From Pseudomonadota bacterium (GTDB lineage Bacteria; Pseudomonadota; Gammaproteobacteria; Burkholderiales; Burkholderiaceae_E): DNA of 42,594 nt. The notes under the pieces are model-generated. The model did no database searches. It saw only the letters and a list, made by a program, of their open reading frames with translations, and was not told the DNA's origin. This document shows, in pieces, positions 32,061 through 40,210 of the stretch. Location: contig JAEWFA010000005.1 of NCBI GenBank assembly GCA_023389055.1, positions 1-42,594 of the forward strand, given 5' to 3'. A program made the position numbers and the translations under genes. Every line of letters starts with the position of its first letter. The stretch's first letter is position 1.

Positions 32061-34403
32061 ATGCCCGCACGCAACGCAAGCAAGTCCCGCCCCAAGCCCT
32101 CCCCGAAGAAATCCCTCTGGCTGCGGGCCGCGGTCGCGGCGGTGGCGATTCCCGTCACGCTGGCCGTCAGCGGCGCGCTCCTGGGCGCCTTCGCGCTGCT
32201 GCTGCTCAACGACCGGCTGCCGTCGCTCGATGCGATGCTCGACTACCGTCCGCGCATTCCGCTGCGCGTGTACACCGCCGACGGCCAGCTGATCGGCGAG
32301 TTCGGCGAGGAGCGGCGCACCTTCGTGCACATCGAGGACGTGCCGCAGGTGATGAAGAACGCGGTCCTGGCCGCCGAGGACACGCGCTTTTTCGAGCACA
32401 TCGGAATCGACCCGGTCGGCATCGCCCGCGCGGCGCTCACGAACCTGTTCGCCGGCGGCAAGGAGCAAGGCGCCAGCACGATCACGATGCAGCTGGCGCG
32501 CGAGTTCTTCCTCTCGAACGAGCGCACCTACACGCGCAAGATCGTCGAGATCCTGCTCGCGCTGCGCATCGAGGAAACGCTGAGCAAGCCGCAGATCTTC
32601 GAGCTGTACCTGAACCAGATCTACCTCGGCAAGCGCTCCTACGGCTTCGCCGCGGCGGCGCGCACCTACTTCGACAAACCGCTGGCGCAGCTGAGCGCCG
32701 CCGAGGCCGCGGTGCTCGCCGGGCTGCCGAAGGCGCCGTCGCGCTTCAACCCGATGGTCAACCCTGCGCGTGCGATCGAGCGCCAGCGCTACATCCTCGG
32801 GCGCATGCACGAAGCCGGCTTCCTCACGCAGGCCGAATACCAGGCGGCGATGACCGAGCGCCTCGTGTTCTCGCCGGCGCGCGCCGACTATGCGGTGCAC
32901 GCGCCGTACGTCGCGGAGCTGGCCCGGCAGCTCGCCTTCGACCTGTACCACGAAGACATCTATACGGCCGGACTGAAGATCTACACGACGATCGATCCGG
33001 TGCACCAGGCCGTAGCGAACGACGCGCTGGAGAAGGGCGTCGTCGAGTACGACCGCCGACACGGCTTTCGCGGTCCGGAGCGCGTCATCGAACTGCCCGA
33101 CGACCCGCGTGCCGCCGACGACGCGATCGACGCGGCGCTCGACGACGACGCCGATATCGGCAGCTTCCTTTCGGCGGTCGTGCTCGAGGCCGATCCGAAG
33201 CGCGTCGTCGTCTCGCGCGGCGACGGCAAGTCGATCGAGATCACCGGCAACGCATTGAAATTCGTCGCCTCGGCGCTCGGCCCGCGTGCCGCCGCCTCGC
33301 GACGCCTGGTGCGCGGGGCCGTGGTACGCATCTCGCGCGACGACGGCGGCTACCGAATCTCGCAGTTGCCCGAAGTGCAGGCGGCCTTCGTGTCGATGGA
33401 CACGCACGACGGCGCCGTGCGCGCGCTGGTCGGCGGCTTCGACTTCGAGCGGAATCGATTCAACCGCGTCGTGCAGGCCTGGCGGCAGCCCGGTTCGAGC
33501 TTCAAGCCGTTCATCTACTCGGCGTCGCTCGAGAAGGGCTTCATGACGTCGACGATCATCAACGATGCTCCGGTGCTGATCGACCCCGCACGCACCGGCG
33601 GCCAACTGTGGGACCCCAAGAACTACGACGGCAAGTACGAAGGTCCGATGCCGCTGCACACCGCGCTGGCCAAGTCGAAGAACATGGTGTCGGTGCGCAT
33701 CCTCGACGCGATCGGCCCGCAGTACGCGCAGGACTACGTCTCGCGCTTCGGCTTCGACCCCGAGCGACACCCTGCGTTCCTCACGATGGCGCTCGGCGCG
33801 GGGTCGGTCACGCCGTGGCGGATGGTCGAGGCGATCTCCGTGTTCGCCAACGGCGGCTACCGCATCGAACCGTACATCGTCTCGAGAATCACCGACAGCA
33901 ACGGCCGGCTGCTCGCCAGCGCCAGACCCGACCGCGCCGGCGACGAAGCCACGCGCGTGATCGATCCGCGCAATGCGTTCCTGATGGATTCGATGCTGCG
34001 CGACGTCGTTCGCGTCGGCACCGCCACGCGGGCGAAGACGCTCAAGCGCAACGATCTCGCCGGCAAGACCGGAACGACGAACGACTCGGTCGACGCCTGG
34101 TTCGCCGGCTACCAGCCGTCGCTCGCCGCTGTCGCGTGGGTGGGCTTCGACCAGCCGCGCAAGCTCGGCGACCGCGAGACCGGCGGCGGGCTCGCCTTGC
34201 CGATCTGGATCGACTACATGGCGACGGCGCTGAAGGGCGTCGCCGAGGAGCCGAAGCAGCCGCCCGAAGGCGTCGTGCGCATCGACGGGCAGTACTACCT
34301 GTCGGAGACGCGTCCCGGCCAGGGCATCGCCTCGCTCGGCGTCGCCGAGGAAGGCGTGGCTTCGGGCGCCGAAGCCGATCGCATCCGCGACCAGGTGTTC
34401 TGA
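32061..34403 (+). CDS. ponA: Penicillin-binding protein 1A (bifunctional transglycosylase/transpeptidase)
   Basis: A 780-residue class A PBP that polymerises and cross-links peptidoglycan. A basic cytoplasmic N-terminus precedes one membrane helix (about residues 23-49). The family 51 glycosyltransferase domain has catalytic Glu106 in AAEDTRFFEH, then GASTITMQLAREFF, RKIVEILLALRIE and ELYLNQIYLGKRSYGFAAAA. An OB-like insert separates it from the transpeptidase domain, which has SxxK at S479-SFK482 (PGSSFKPF), SKN at 539-541 and KTGT at 669-672. Length and order match PBP1a (also called mrcA). It is divergent from pilM, as in many proteobacteria, and its stop is two bases before the TTG start of the lipoprotein gene. 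Confidence 0.97.
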   Translation: MPARNASKSRPKPSPKKSLWLRAAVAAVAIPVTLAVSGALLGAFALLLLNDRLPSLDAMLDYRPRIPLRVYTADGQLIGEFGEERRTFVHIEDVPQVMKNAVLAAEDTRFFEHIGIDPVGIARAALTNLFAGGKEQGASTITMQLAREFFLSNERTYTRKIVEILLALRIEETLSKPQIFELYLNQIYLGKRSYGFAAAARTYFDKPLAQLSAAEAAVLAGLPKAPSRFNPMVNPARAIERQRYILGRMHEAGFLTQAEYQAAMTERLVFSPARADYAVHAPYVAELARQLAFDLYHEDIYTAGLKIYTTIDPVHQAVANDALEKGVVEYDRRHGFRGPERVIELPDDPRAADDAIDAALDDDADIGSFLSAVVLEADPKRVVVSRGDGKSIEITGNALKFVASALGPRAAASRRLVRGAVVRISRDDGGYRISQLPEVQAAFVSMDTHDGAVRALVGGFDFERNRFNRVVQAWRQPGSSFKPFIYSASLEKGFMTSTIINDAPVLIDPARTGGQLWDPKNYDGKYEGPMPLHTALAKSKNMVSVRILDAIGPQYAQDYVSRFGFDPERHPAFLTMALGAGSVTPWRMVEAISVFANGGYRIEPYIVSRITDSNGRLLASARPDRAGDEATRVIDPRNAFLMDSMLRDVVRVGTATRAKTLKRNDLAGKTGTTNDSVDAWFAGYQPSLAAVAWVGFDQPRKLGDRETGGGLALPIWIDYMATALKGVAEEPKQPPEGVVRIDGQYYLSETRPGQGIASLGVAEEGVASGAEADRIRDQVF

Positions 34404-34405
34404 GC

Positions 34406-34600
34406 TTGCGCGCACCCGACCGCTGCTGCTCCAACACTGCGCCGCGCGCTCGTCGCGGCGCGCTGCTGGCCTTCGCCTCGCTGCTCGTCGCCGGTTGCGG
34501 TCAGCGCGGGCCGCTCTACCTTCCCGAGAACGCACCGCCCCCGCGCCGCAGGCGCAGCACGCCGCAACAGCCGCCCGCGGCGGCGGAGCCGCAACGATGA
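34406..34600 (+). CDS. lptM: Small LptM-like (YifL/LppL family) lipoprotein, TTG start
   Basis: A 64-residue lipoprotein. TTG at 34406 is the only sensible start between the ponA stop and the signal sequence; no ATG or GTG is available in frame. The signal peptide (about residues 14-30) ends in LLVAGC with Cys31 for lipidation. CGQRGPLYLPE follows, the hallmark of the LptM/YifL family found just before lysA or dapF in many proteobacteria. The rest is a Pro/Arg/Gln-rich tail. In E. coli, LptM helps LptD mature in the outer membrane. Its stop overlaps the lysA ATG (ATGA). Confidence 0.82.
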   Translation: MRAPDRCCSNTAPRARRGALLAFASLLVAGCGQRGPLYLPENAPPPRRRRSTPQQPPAAAEPQR

Positions 34601-35865
34601 ATGCCGATTCCCCGTTCCGCTACCGCAACGGCTCGCTGCTGGTCGAGGAGGTCGAACTCGCCGCGATCGCGCGCGATCACGGAACACCGGCCTACGTCTA
34701 TTCGCGCAGCGCGATCGAGGCGGCCTACGCGTCGTTCGTCAGCGCGTGCCGCGGCCGCGACGCGCTCGTCTGCTATGCGCTGAAGGCGAATTCCAATCTC
34801 GCGATCATCGAACTGCTCGCGCGCGCCGGCGCCGGATTCGACATCGTCTCCGGCGGCGAGCTGCAGCGGGTGATCGCCGCCGGCGGAGACCCGTCGAAAG
34901 TGCTGTTCTCGGGCGTCGGAAAGAGCGAGGCGGAGATGCGGCTCGCGCTCGAAGCGGGCGTGCGCTGCTTCAACGTCGAATCGGAAAGCGAGCTGCTGCG
35001 CCTGGATCGGGTCGCCGCTTCGATGAAGCGGCGCGCACCCGTCTCGCTGCGGGTGAACCCCGACGTCGACGCCGGCACGCATCCGTACATCTCCACCGGG
35101 CTGCGCGAGAACAAGTTCGGCATCGCCCACGACGACGCGCTCGAGGTCTATCGGCGAGCGGCGGCGCTTGCGAGCGTCGAAGTGGTCGGCATCGACTGCC
35201 ACATCGGCTCGCAGATCACGTCGATCGAACCGTACCTGGCCGCAGCCGACAAGATCCTCGAGCTGGTCGACGCGCTGCACGCCGACGGAATCGAGTTGCG
35301 CCACCTCGATTTCGGCGGCGGCCTGGGCATCCGCTACCGCGACGAGGAGCCGCCGTCGGCGCAGGCGCTGCTCGAGGCGCTCTTCCGGCGTCTCGACGGT
35401 CATCCGCGCGGGAGCCGATACGGCGTGTTCTTCGAATTCGGCCGCTCGATCGTCGGCAACGCGGGCGTCCTGCTCACGCGGGTCGAGTACCTGAAGCAAA
35501 ACGGCGAGCGGCGCTTCGCAATCGTCGACGCGGCGATGAACGACCTGATGCGCCCGGCGTTGTACGACGCGTATCACGGCGTGCTGCCGCTTCGGCAGCG
35601 GGACGGCGTCGAGACGCGCGGCTACGACGTGGTCGGCCCGGTCTGCGAGTCGGGCGACTGGCTCGCACGCGATCGCGCATTGGCCATCGCCGAAGGCGAC
35701 CTGCTGGCGATCGCTTCGGCAGGCGCCTATGGCATGGCGATGGCGTCGAACTACAACACCCGGCCGCGTGCGGTGGAGCTGCTCGTCGACGGCGCGCAGG
35801 TCCACGTCGTGCGCGCGCGCGAGAGCGTCGAATCGCTATTCGCGCTCGAGCGGCGCCTGCCGTAG
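34597..35865 (+). CDS. lysA: Diaminopimelate decarboxylase
   Basis: A 422-residue PLP enzyme (fold III) that makes L-lysine from meso-diaminopimelate, the last step of lysine synthesis. The PLP lysine is K63 in CYALKANSNLAI. Other landmarks are GFDIVSGGEL, SLRVNPDVDAGTHPYISTG, ENKFGI, GIDCHIGSQI, LDFGGGLGIRY, FEFGRSIVGNAGVLLT and VGPVCESGDWLA, where C350 and E351 reach the partner active site in the dimer. The start overlaps the lipoprotein stop. The usual partner dapF is absent. Its last 30 bases overlap the 3' end of convergent msrQ. Confidence 0.98.
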   Translation: MNADSPFRYRNGSLLVEEVELAAIARDHGTPAYVYSRSAIEAAYASFVSACRGRDALVCYALKANSNLAIIELLARAGAGFDIVSGGELQRVIAAGGDPSKVLFSGVGKSEAEMRLALEAGVRCFNVESESELLRLDRVAASMKRRAPVSLRVNPDVDAGTHPYISTGLRENKFGIAHDDALEVYRRAAALASVEVVGIDCHIGSQITSIEPYLAAADKILELVDALHADGIELRHLDFGGGLGIRYRDEEPPSAQALLEALFRRLDGHPRGSRYGVFFEFGRSIVGNAGVLLTRVEYLKQNGERRFAIVDAAMNDLMRPALYDAYHGVLPLRQRDGVETRGYDVVGPVCESGDWLARDRALAIAEGDLLAIASAGAYGMAMASNYNTRPRAVELLVDGAQVHVVRARESVESLFALERRLP

Positions 35866-36576
35866 CACCGGAGCGGCCAGCCGCGCGCCATCGTGCGTGG
35901 CGTGCCGCGCGCCGACGCCGCTCGCGCGTGCGGCCGGCTGCGGCGGGCGTGCCCAGTACCAGGCCAGGCGCAGCGCGAGCAGGCCGGCGACGACGAGCGC
36001 CCAGGCCAGCGGCGCCGAGAAATCGTTCTTCCCTGCCTTGTGCCACCAGTAGTGCAGCACCGCCAGCACGGCGATCGCGTAGACGAGTCGGTGCAGCTCC
36101 TGCCAACGACGTCCCAGTCGCCGGATCATCGCGTTGGTCGACGTCGCCGCCAGCGGGATCATCAGCAAGAACGCGGTCAACCCCACCGTGATGAACGGGC
36201 GCTCGAGCACGTCGTCGACGATCGCGTTCCAGTCGAACCACTGATCGAGCCAGGCGTAAGTGAGCAGATGCAGGCACGCGTAGAAGAACGCGAACAGCCC
36301 GAACATGCGGCGCAGCCGGATCAGGGAATTCCAGCCGAGCAGCCTTCGCAGCGGCGTGACCGACAGCGTGATGCACAGCATCGCAAGCGTCCACGTTCCG
36401 GTGGATCGCTGCACGAACTCGACCGGATTGGCGGTGAGCGCGTCCTGCGCGCCGAGCACGAAGAGACGCGCCAGCGGCACCAGCGCCAGCACGAACAGCC
36501 CTGCACGCAGCGCGCGGATCCGCCGTTGCGAGGGCGCCGCACGCGCCGGCGACCCGGTTTCTGCATGCCGAATCAC
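35836..36576 (-). CDS. msrQ: Haem-binding membrane subunit of the MsrPQ methionine sulfoxide reductase system
   Basis: An integral membrane b-type cytochrome of the ferric-reductase-like family, about 246 residues from the GTG at 36576, the best start after msrP. About six helices are seen. Landmarks are NPVEFVQRSTGTWTLAMLCITLSVTPLRRL, RRMFGLFAFFYACLHLLTYAW, WQELHRLVYAIAVLAVLHYWW and ALRLAWYW; the His residues in CLHL, ELHRL and VLHYWW probably hold haem. MsrQ carries electrons from the respiratory chain to periplasmic MsrP. The C-terminal 35 residues or so extend past the last helix and are encoded partly opposite the end of lysA, giving a 30-base antisense overlap. Confidence 0.93.
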   Translation of the reverse strand: MIRHAETGSPARAAPSQRRIRALRAGLFVLALVPLARLFVLGAQDALTANPVEFVQRSTGTWTLAMLCITLSVTPLRRLLGWNSLIRLRRMFGLFAFFYACLHLLTYAWLDQWFDWNAIVDDVLERPFITVGLTAFLLMIPLAATSTNAMIRRLGRRWQELHRLVYAIAVLAVLHYWWHKAGKNDFSAPLAWALVVAGLLALRLAWYWARPPQPAARASGVGARHATHDGARLAAPVLRQAPLERE

Positions 36577-36614
36577 ACCGCCCGAAACGCTCGCCGGCTG
36601 CCCCGAGCACACCC

Positions 36615-37628
36615 TCAGTACTCCTTGCGCAGATCCATCCCGGCATACAGCGAAGCCACCTGCTCGCCGTAGCCGTTGAACATGCGCGTCGGATGGCGTC
36701 GGGCGAAAAGCCCGCCCTCGCCGATCTTGCGTTCGGTCGCCTGCGACCAGCGCGGGTGATCGACCTCCGGGTTCACGTTCGCGTAGAAACCGTACTCGTT
36801 CGGCGCCGCGCGGTGCCAGCTCGTGACCGGCTGGCGCTCGACGAAGCGGATCGCGACGAGCGATTTCGCGCTCTTGAAGCCGTATTTCCACGGCACGACG
36901 ACGCGCATCGGCGCGCCGTTCTGCCTGGGCAGCACTTCGCCGTACAGGCCGAAGGTGAGCAGCGTCAGCGGGTGCGCCGCCTCGTCGATGCGCAGGCCCT
37001 CGGTGTACGGCCATGCGAGCACCGTCGAGCGCACGCCCGGCATCTGCTTCGCATCGGCCAGCGTGACGAACTCGACGAATTTCGCGTTGCCGGTGGGCTC
37101 GACGCGCTTCATCAACTCGACGAACGAATAGCCGATCCACGGCACGACCATCGACCAACCCTCGACGCAACGCAGCCGATAGATGCGCTCCTCCAGCGGC
37201 GCGAGCGCGCGCAGCTCGTCGACGTCGAAGCGCCGGGGCCTCGCCACCTCACCCTCGATCGATACCGTCCACGGCTGCACGCGCAGCGACCCGGCATATC
37301 GCTTCGGGTCGGACTTGTCGGTGCCGAACTCGTAGAAGTTGTTGTAGCCGGTGACGTCGTCGTACGAGGTCGGCCGCTCCATCGTCGAGAACGGGCTCGC
37401 GCCCGCCTGCAGCTTCAGCGCCGCATCGTCCGCGGGCGCGGCGGCGTGCGCGTGTCGCGGCGCGAGAACCGACGCGGCAACGGGCGCGAGCGCCGCTGCG
37501 GTTGCGGCGCCGAGCAGCGCGCGCCGCCGCGGCAGCGCGACTCGTTGCTCGCGCGCCCGTTCGTAGAGATCCCTCGGAGTGATTTCGCCGGATCGCGGCT
37601 CGGCGGAATCGGGAATGCGGATCGGCAT
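36615..37628 (-). CDS. msrP: Periplasmic protein-methionine-sulfoxide reductase, catalytic subunit
   Basis: A 337-residue molybdopterin oxidoreductase (formerly YedY) that repairs oxidised methionines in periplasmic proteins. The twin-arginine signal is LPRRRALLGAATAAAL (residues 32-47), with cleavage near AHA at 60-62. The Mo-coordinating cysteine is C154 in IYRLRCVEGWSMVVPWIG. Other landmarks are YNNFYEFGTDKSDP, RYAGSLRVQPWTVSIEGEV, NGAPMRVVVPWKYGFKS and WHRAAPNEYGFYANVNPEVDHPRWSQATER. The start MPIRIPDS at 37628 is typical. It precedes msrQ by 38 bases. An octamer tandem repeat lies about 60-100 bases upstream. Confidence 0.97.
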   Translation of the reverse strand: MPIRIPDSAEPRSGEITPRDLYERAREQRVALPRRRALLGAATAAALAPVAASVLAPRHAHAAAPADDAALKLQAGASPFSTMERPTSYDDVTGYNNFYEFGTDKSDPKRYAGSLRVQPWTVSIEGEVARPRRFDVDELRALAPLEERIYRLRCVEGWSMVVPWIGYSFVELMKRVEPTGNAKFVEFVTLADAKQMPGVRSTVLAWPYTEGLRIDEAAHPLTLLTFGLYGEVLPRQNGAPMRVVVPWKYGFKSAKSLVAIRFVERQPVTSWHRAAPNEYGFYANVNPEVDHPRWSQATERKIGEGGLFARRHPTRMFNGYGEQVASLYAGMDLRKEY

Positions 37629-37690
37629 GGCGAGGCCTCCTTGCGAACCGATCCGTCAGGATACGGCCATCGCGGCGGCGACCCCGCTCC

Positions 37691-37730
37691 GTCCTTGCGT
37701 CCTTGTGTCCTTGCGTCCTTGCGTCCTTCG
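37691..37730. repeat. Five-unit 8-bp tandem repeat upstream of msrP
   Basis: The octamer GTCCTTGC is repeated from 37691 (GTCCTTGC, GTCCTTGT, GTCCTTGC, GTCCTTGC, GTCCTTCG). It is imperfect only in the second and last units. The block lies in the 150-base gap between the msrP start (37628) and the cytochrome c4 stop (37779), where the msrP promoter and the cytochrome terminator should be. A T-poor GC context without other clear signals surrounds it. Confidence 0.85.
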
Positions 37731-37778
37731 ATGCGCAGCGGTTCGTCGACGGCAGCCGACTGCGCTACGGCGCAAGGA

Positions 37779-38462
37779 TCAGCGCAGGCCCGACATGTAC
37801 TGCGCGACGGCCTTGATTTCGCGGTCGGACAGCCGTTCGGCGATCGTGCGCATCTGCTCGCTGTTCGCGCGCTCGCCGCTGCGGAACAGCGTGAGTTGCG
37901 TCTCGGCGTACTCGGCGAACTGCCCCTGCAGCCGCGGATACTGCGACGGAATGCCCGCGCCGTTCGGGCTGTGGCATCCGGCGCACGCCGGAACCCCCTT
38001 GGCAGCGATCCCGACTCGATAGATGACCTGTCCGGTCTCGGCGAGCGCCTTGTCGGTGGCCGCCGCGGGCTGCAGCTTCTGGGCTCCGAAATGCGCAGCG
38101 ACGTTGCGCGCGTCTTCCGCCGAGAGCATCGCGGCGAAGCCGGCCATGATCGCGCTCGGACGTTGCGCCTGCTGCGCACCTTCGGCCGGTTTGAAATCGG
38201 CGAGCTGCTTGGCGAGGTATTCCGGGTGCTGCGCAGCCAGTTTCGGGTTCGCCGCCGTGGGACTGTTGCCGTCGGCCCCGTGGCAGGCGGCGCAGACTTC
38301 CTGCGCAATCTGCGCGCCGCGCTTCGCGTCGACCGGCGCCGGCTTGGCGGGAGCCGCGCCCTGCGCGAGGACCACAGGAGCGAAGACGCCGGCCAGCGCG
38401 ACGGCGACACCGGCGGCGAGGGAACCGAAGGCAACCGCGCCGGGAATTCTCATTCCGAACAT
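37779..38462 (-). CDS. Dihaem cytochrome c4
   Basis: A 227-residue secreted c-type cytochrome. The signal peptide (about residues 1-34) ends near VLAQ. A second Met at residue 4 (38453) is an alternative start. Two haem c sites are seen, EVCAACHGADGNSP and PACAGCHSPNGAGIP, each in a similar half of the protein, the duplicated fold of cytochrome c4. The axial Met residues are probably in IMAGFAAML and SEQMRTIAERL. Cytochrome c4 donates electrons to terminal oxidases, cbb3 among them, so a functional link to the cco locus in this window is plausible. It is divergent from engB, the usual arrangement in betaproteobacteria. Confidence 0.93.
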   Translation of the reverse strand: MFGMRIPGAVAFGSLAAGVAVALAGVFAPVVLAQGAAPAKPAPVDAKRGAQIAQEVCAACHGADGNSPTAANPKLAAQHPEYLAKQLADFKPAEGAQQAQRPSAIMAGFAAMLSAEDARNVAAHFGAQKLQPAAATDKALAETGQVIYRVGIAAKGVPACAGCHSPNGAGIPSQYPRLQGQFAEYAETQLTLFRSGERANSEQMRTIAERLSDREIKAVAQYMSGLR

Positions 38463-38515
38463 GGACCGAACTCGTTCAGTCGACGGACCCGTTCTCCGGT
38501 CCGACAAAGCCTGCA

Positions 38516-38525
38516 ATTGTACAAT
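38516..38525. promoter_or_regulatory. Symmetric -10 element between cytochrome c4 and engB
   Basis: ATTGTACAAT at 38516-38525 is a perfect palindrome that presents TACAAT, a 5-of-6 -10 hexamer, on both strands. Plus-strand transcription would start near 38532 (26-base leader to the engB GTG). Minus-strand transcription would start near 38509 (47-base leader to the cytochrome c4 ATG). Neither direction has a convincing -35. It is the only AT-rich spot in the 95-base divergent gap. Confidence 0.5.
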
Positions 38526-38557
38526 AGCCCCTGCTTTCGTCGAGGTTCCTTCGCGTC

Positions 38558-39184
38558 GTGGTTCCCGCACTGTCCTCCGCGCGGTTCGAAACCACCGTCG
38601 CCCGCCTCTCCCAACTGCCCGAATCGGACCTGGCCGAGGTCGCCTTCGTCGGGCGCTCGAATGCGGGAAAGTCGTCGGCGATCAACACGCTGTGCGGCCA
38701 GCGTCGCCTCGCGTTCGCCAGCAAGACGCCGGGGCGCACGCAGGCGCTGAACTACTTCGCGCTCGGCCCGCCGAAGCTGGCACCACGCGCCTGGCTGGTG
38801 GACACGCCCGGTTACGGCTACGCGAGCGCGCCGCTGGAGGTCAAGCGGGGATGGGATCAACTCGCCGGCCGCTACCTTTCGCAGCGAAAGACGCTGGCCG
38901 GTGTGGTGCTCGTCGTCGACGTGCGCCGCGGGCTCGGCCCGCTCGACCGGGCGACGCTCGCCTGGGTCGCCCCCGACGTACCGATCCTCGTGCTCGCCAG
39001 CAAGTGCGACAAGCTGGGCAACGCGCAGCTCGGCGCCGCGATGCGCGAGCTGGAAGCGGCGCTGCGCGCCGCGCAACTGCCGAATCCGCTCGGTCTGCTA
39101 TCGTTTTCCGCGACCCGCCGAACCGGCGTCGACGAGGCGCGGGAGATCATCGCCGACTGGCTCGGCCCCGGAGAGACTTCATGA
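38558..39184 (+). CDS. engB: Ribosome biogenesis GTP-binding protein EngB (YihA/YsxC)
   Basis: A 208-residue GTPase of the EngB group, needed for late 50S subunit assembly. The start is GTG at 38558. G1 is GRSNAGKSS (residues 32-40), followed by ASKTPGRTQALNYF (G2), DTPGYGYA (G3), ASKCDKL (G4) and FSATRRTG (G5). The length agrees with the family. Its stop overlaps the hemB ATG (ATGA), so engB-hemB are probably co-expressed. Confidence 0.97.
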   Translation: MVPALSSARFETTVARLSQLPESDLAEVAFVGRSNAGKSSAINTLCGQRRLAFASKTPGRTQALNYFALGPPKLAPRAWLVDTPGYGYASAPLEVKRGWDQLAGRYLSQRKTLAGVVLVVDVRRGLGPLDRATLAWVAPDVPILVLASKCDKLGNAQLGAAMRELEAALRAAQLPNPLGLLSFSATRRTGVDEAREIIADWLGPGETS

Positions 39185-40197
39185 CACACGAAATCGGCCG
39201 CGCGGGTTTTCCGTTCGTGCGGATGCGTCGGCTGCGCCGCGACGACTTCTCGCGTCGCCTGGTTCGCGAGCATCGCCTCGGCGCCGACGACCTGATCTAC
39301 CCGATCTTCGTGCTCGACGGCGCCTCGCGCACGCAGCCGGTTGCGTCGATGCCCGGCGTCGAGCGCTCGAGCGTCGACCGGCTGCCCGCGATCGCCGAGC
39401 AGTGCCTGCAGCTCGGCATCCCGGTGCTCGCGCTGTTCCCCGTCATCGAAGCTTCGGCCAAGAGCGCCGACGGAGCCGGCGCCACCGACCCCGACGGGCT
39501 GGTGCCGCGCGCCGTGCGCGAGCTGAAGAAGCGCTTCCCCGAACTCGGCGTGCTCACCGACGTCGCGCTCGACCCGTACACGACGCACGGCCAGGACGGC
39601 GTCGTCGACGAGAACGGCTACGTGCTCAACGACGTCACGGTCGAGATCCTGCGCCGCCAGGCGCTGGTGCAGGCCGAGGCCGGCGTGGACATCGTCGCGC
39701 CCTCCGACATGATGGACGGGCGCATCGGCGCCATCCGCGCGGCGCTCGAGGAAGCCGGCCACCTCCACACCAAGATCATGGCGTACTCGGCGAAGTACGC
39801 GTCGGGCTTCTACGGCCCTTTTCGCGATGCCGTCGGCTCGGCAGGCAACCTCGGCAAGGGCGACAAGAAGACGTACCAGATGGACCCGGCGAATTCGGAC
39901 GAGGCGCTGCGCGAGGTCGCGCTCGACCTGGCCGAAGGCGCCGACATGGTGATGGTCAAGCCCGGAATGCCGTATCTGGACATCGTCCGTCGGGTGAAGG
40001 ACGAGTTCCGCTGCCCGACCTTCGTCTACCAGGTGAGCGGGGAGTATTCGATGCTCAAGGCGGCCGCCGCCAACGGCTGGCTCGACGAGCGCACCGTCGT
40101 CCTCGAGTCGCTGCTCGCGATGCGGCGCGCGGGCGCAGACGGAATCCTCACGTACTTCGCGCGCGACGCCGCGCGCTGGCTGCGCGAGACGCGCTGA
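39181..40197 (+). CDS. hemB: Delta-aminolevulinic acid dehydratase (porphobilinogen synthase)
   Basis: A 338-residue enzyme that condenses two 5-aminolevulinate molecules to porphobilinogen in haem synthesis. The start at 39181 (MTHEIGRAGFPFVRMRRLRR) overlaps the engB stop. Both Schiff-base lysines are present, K205 in AYSAKYAS and K260 in MVMVKPGMPYLD. The metal site reads DVALDPYTTHGQDG, with Asp in place of the zinc-binding cysteines, which marks the Mg/K-dependent group known from Pseudomonas. APSDMMDGRIGAIR and YQVSGEYSML are family blocks. Haem supply matters here because the window encodes several cytochromes. Confidence 0.98.
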   Translation: MTHEIGRAGFPFVRMRRLRRDDFSRRLVREHRLGADDLIYPIFVLDGASRTQPVASMPGVERSSVDRLPAIAEQCLQLGIPVLALFPVIEASAKSADGAGATDPDGLVPRAVRELKKRFPELGVLTDVALDPYTTHGQDGVVDENGYVLNDVTVEILRRQALVQAEAGVDIVAPSDMMDGRIGAIRAALEEAGHLHTKIMAYSAKYASGFYGPFRDAVGSAGNLGKGDKKTYQMDPANSDEALREVALDLAEGADMVMVKPGMPYLDIVRRVKDEFRCPTFVYQVSGEYSMLKAAAANGWLDERTVVLESLLAMRRAGADGILTYFARDAARWLRETR

Positions 40198-40210
40198 GCA
40201 CGCGCGCCGG

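Noticed and set aside
35866..36614. dapF expected after lysA
   Set aside because: The region after lysA is msrQ on the other strand; no diaminopimelate epimerase frame is present.
37691..37730. CRISPR-like repeat array
   Set aside because: Units are 8 bases and directly abutting, with no spacers and no cas genes.
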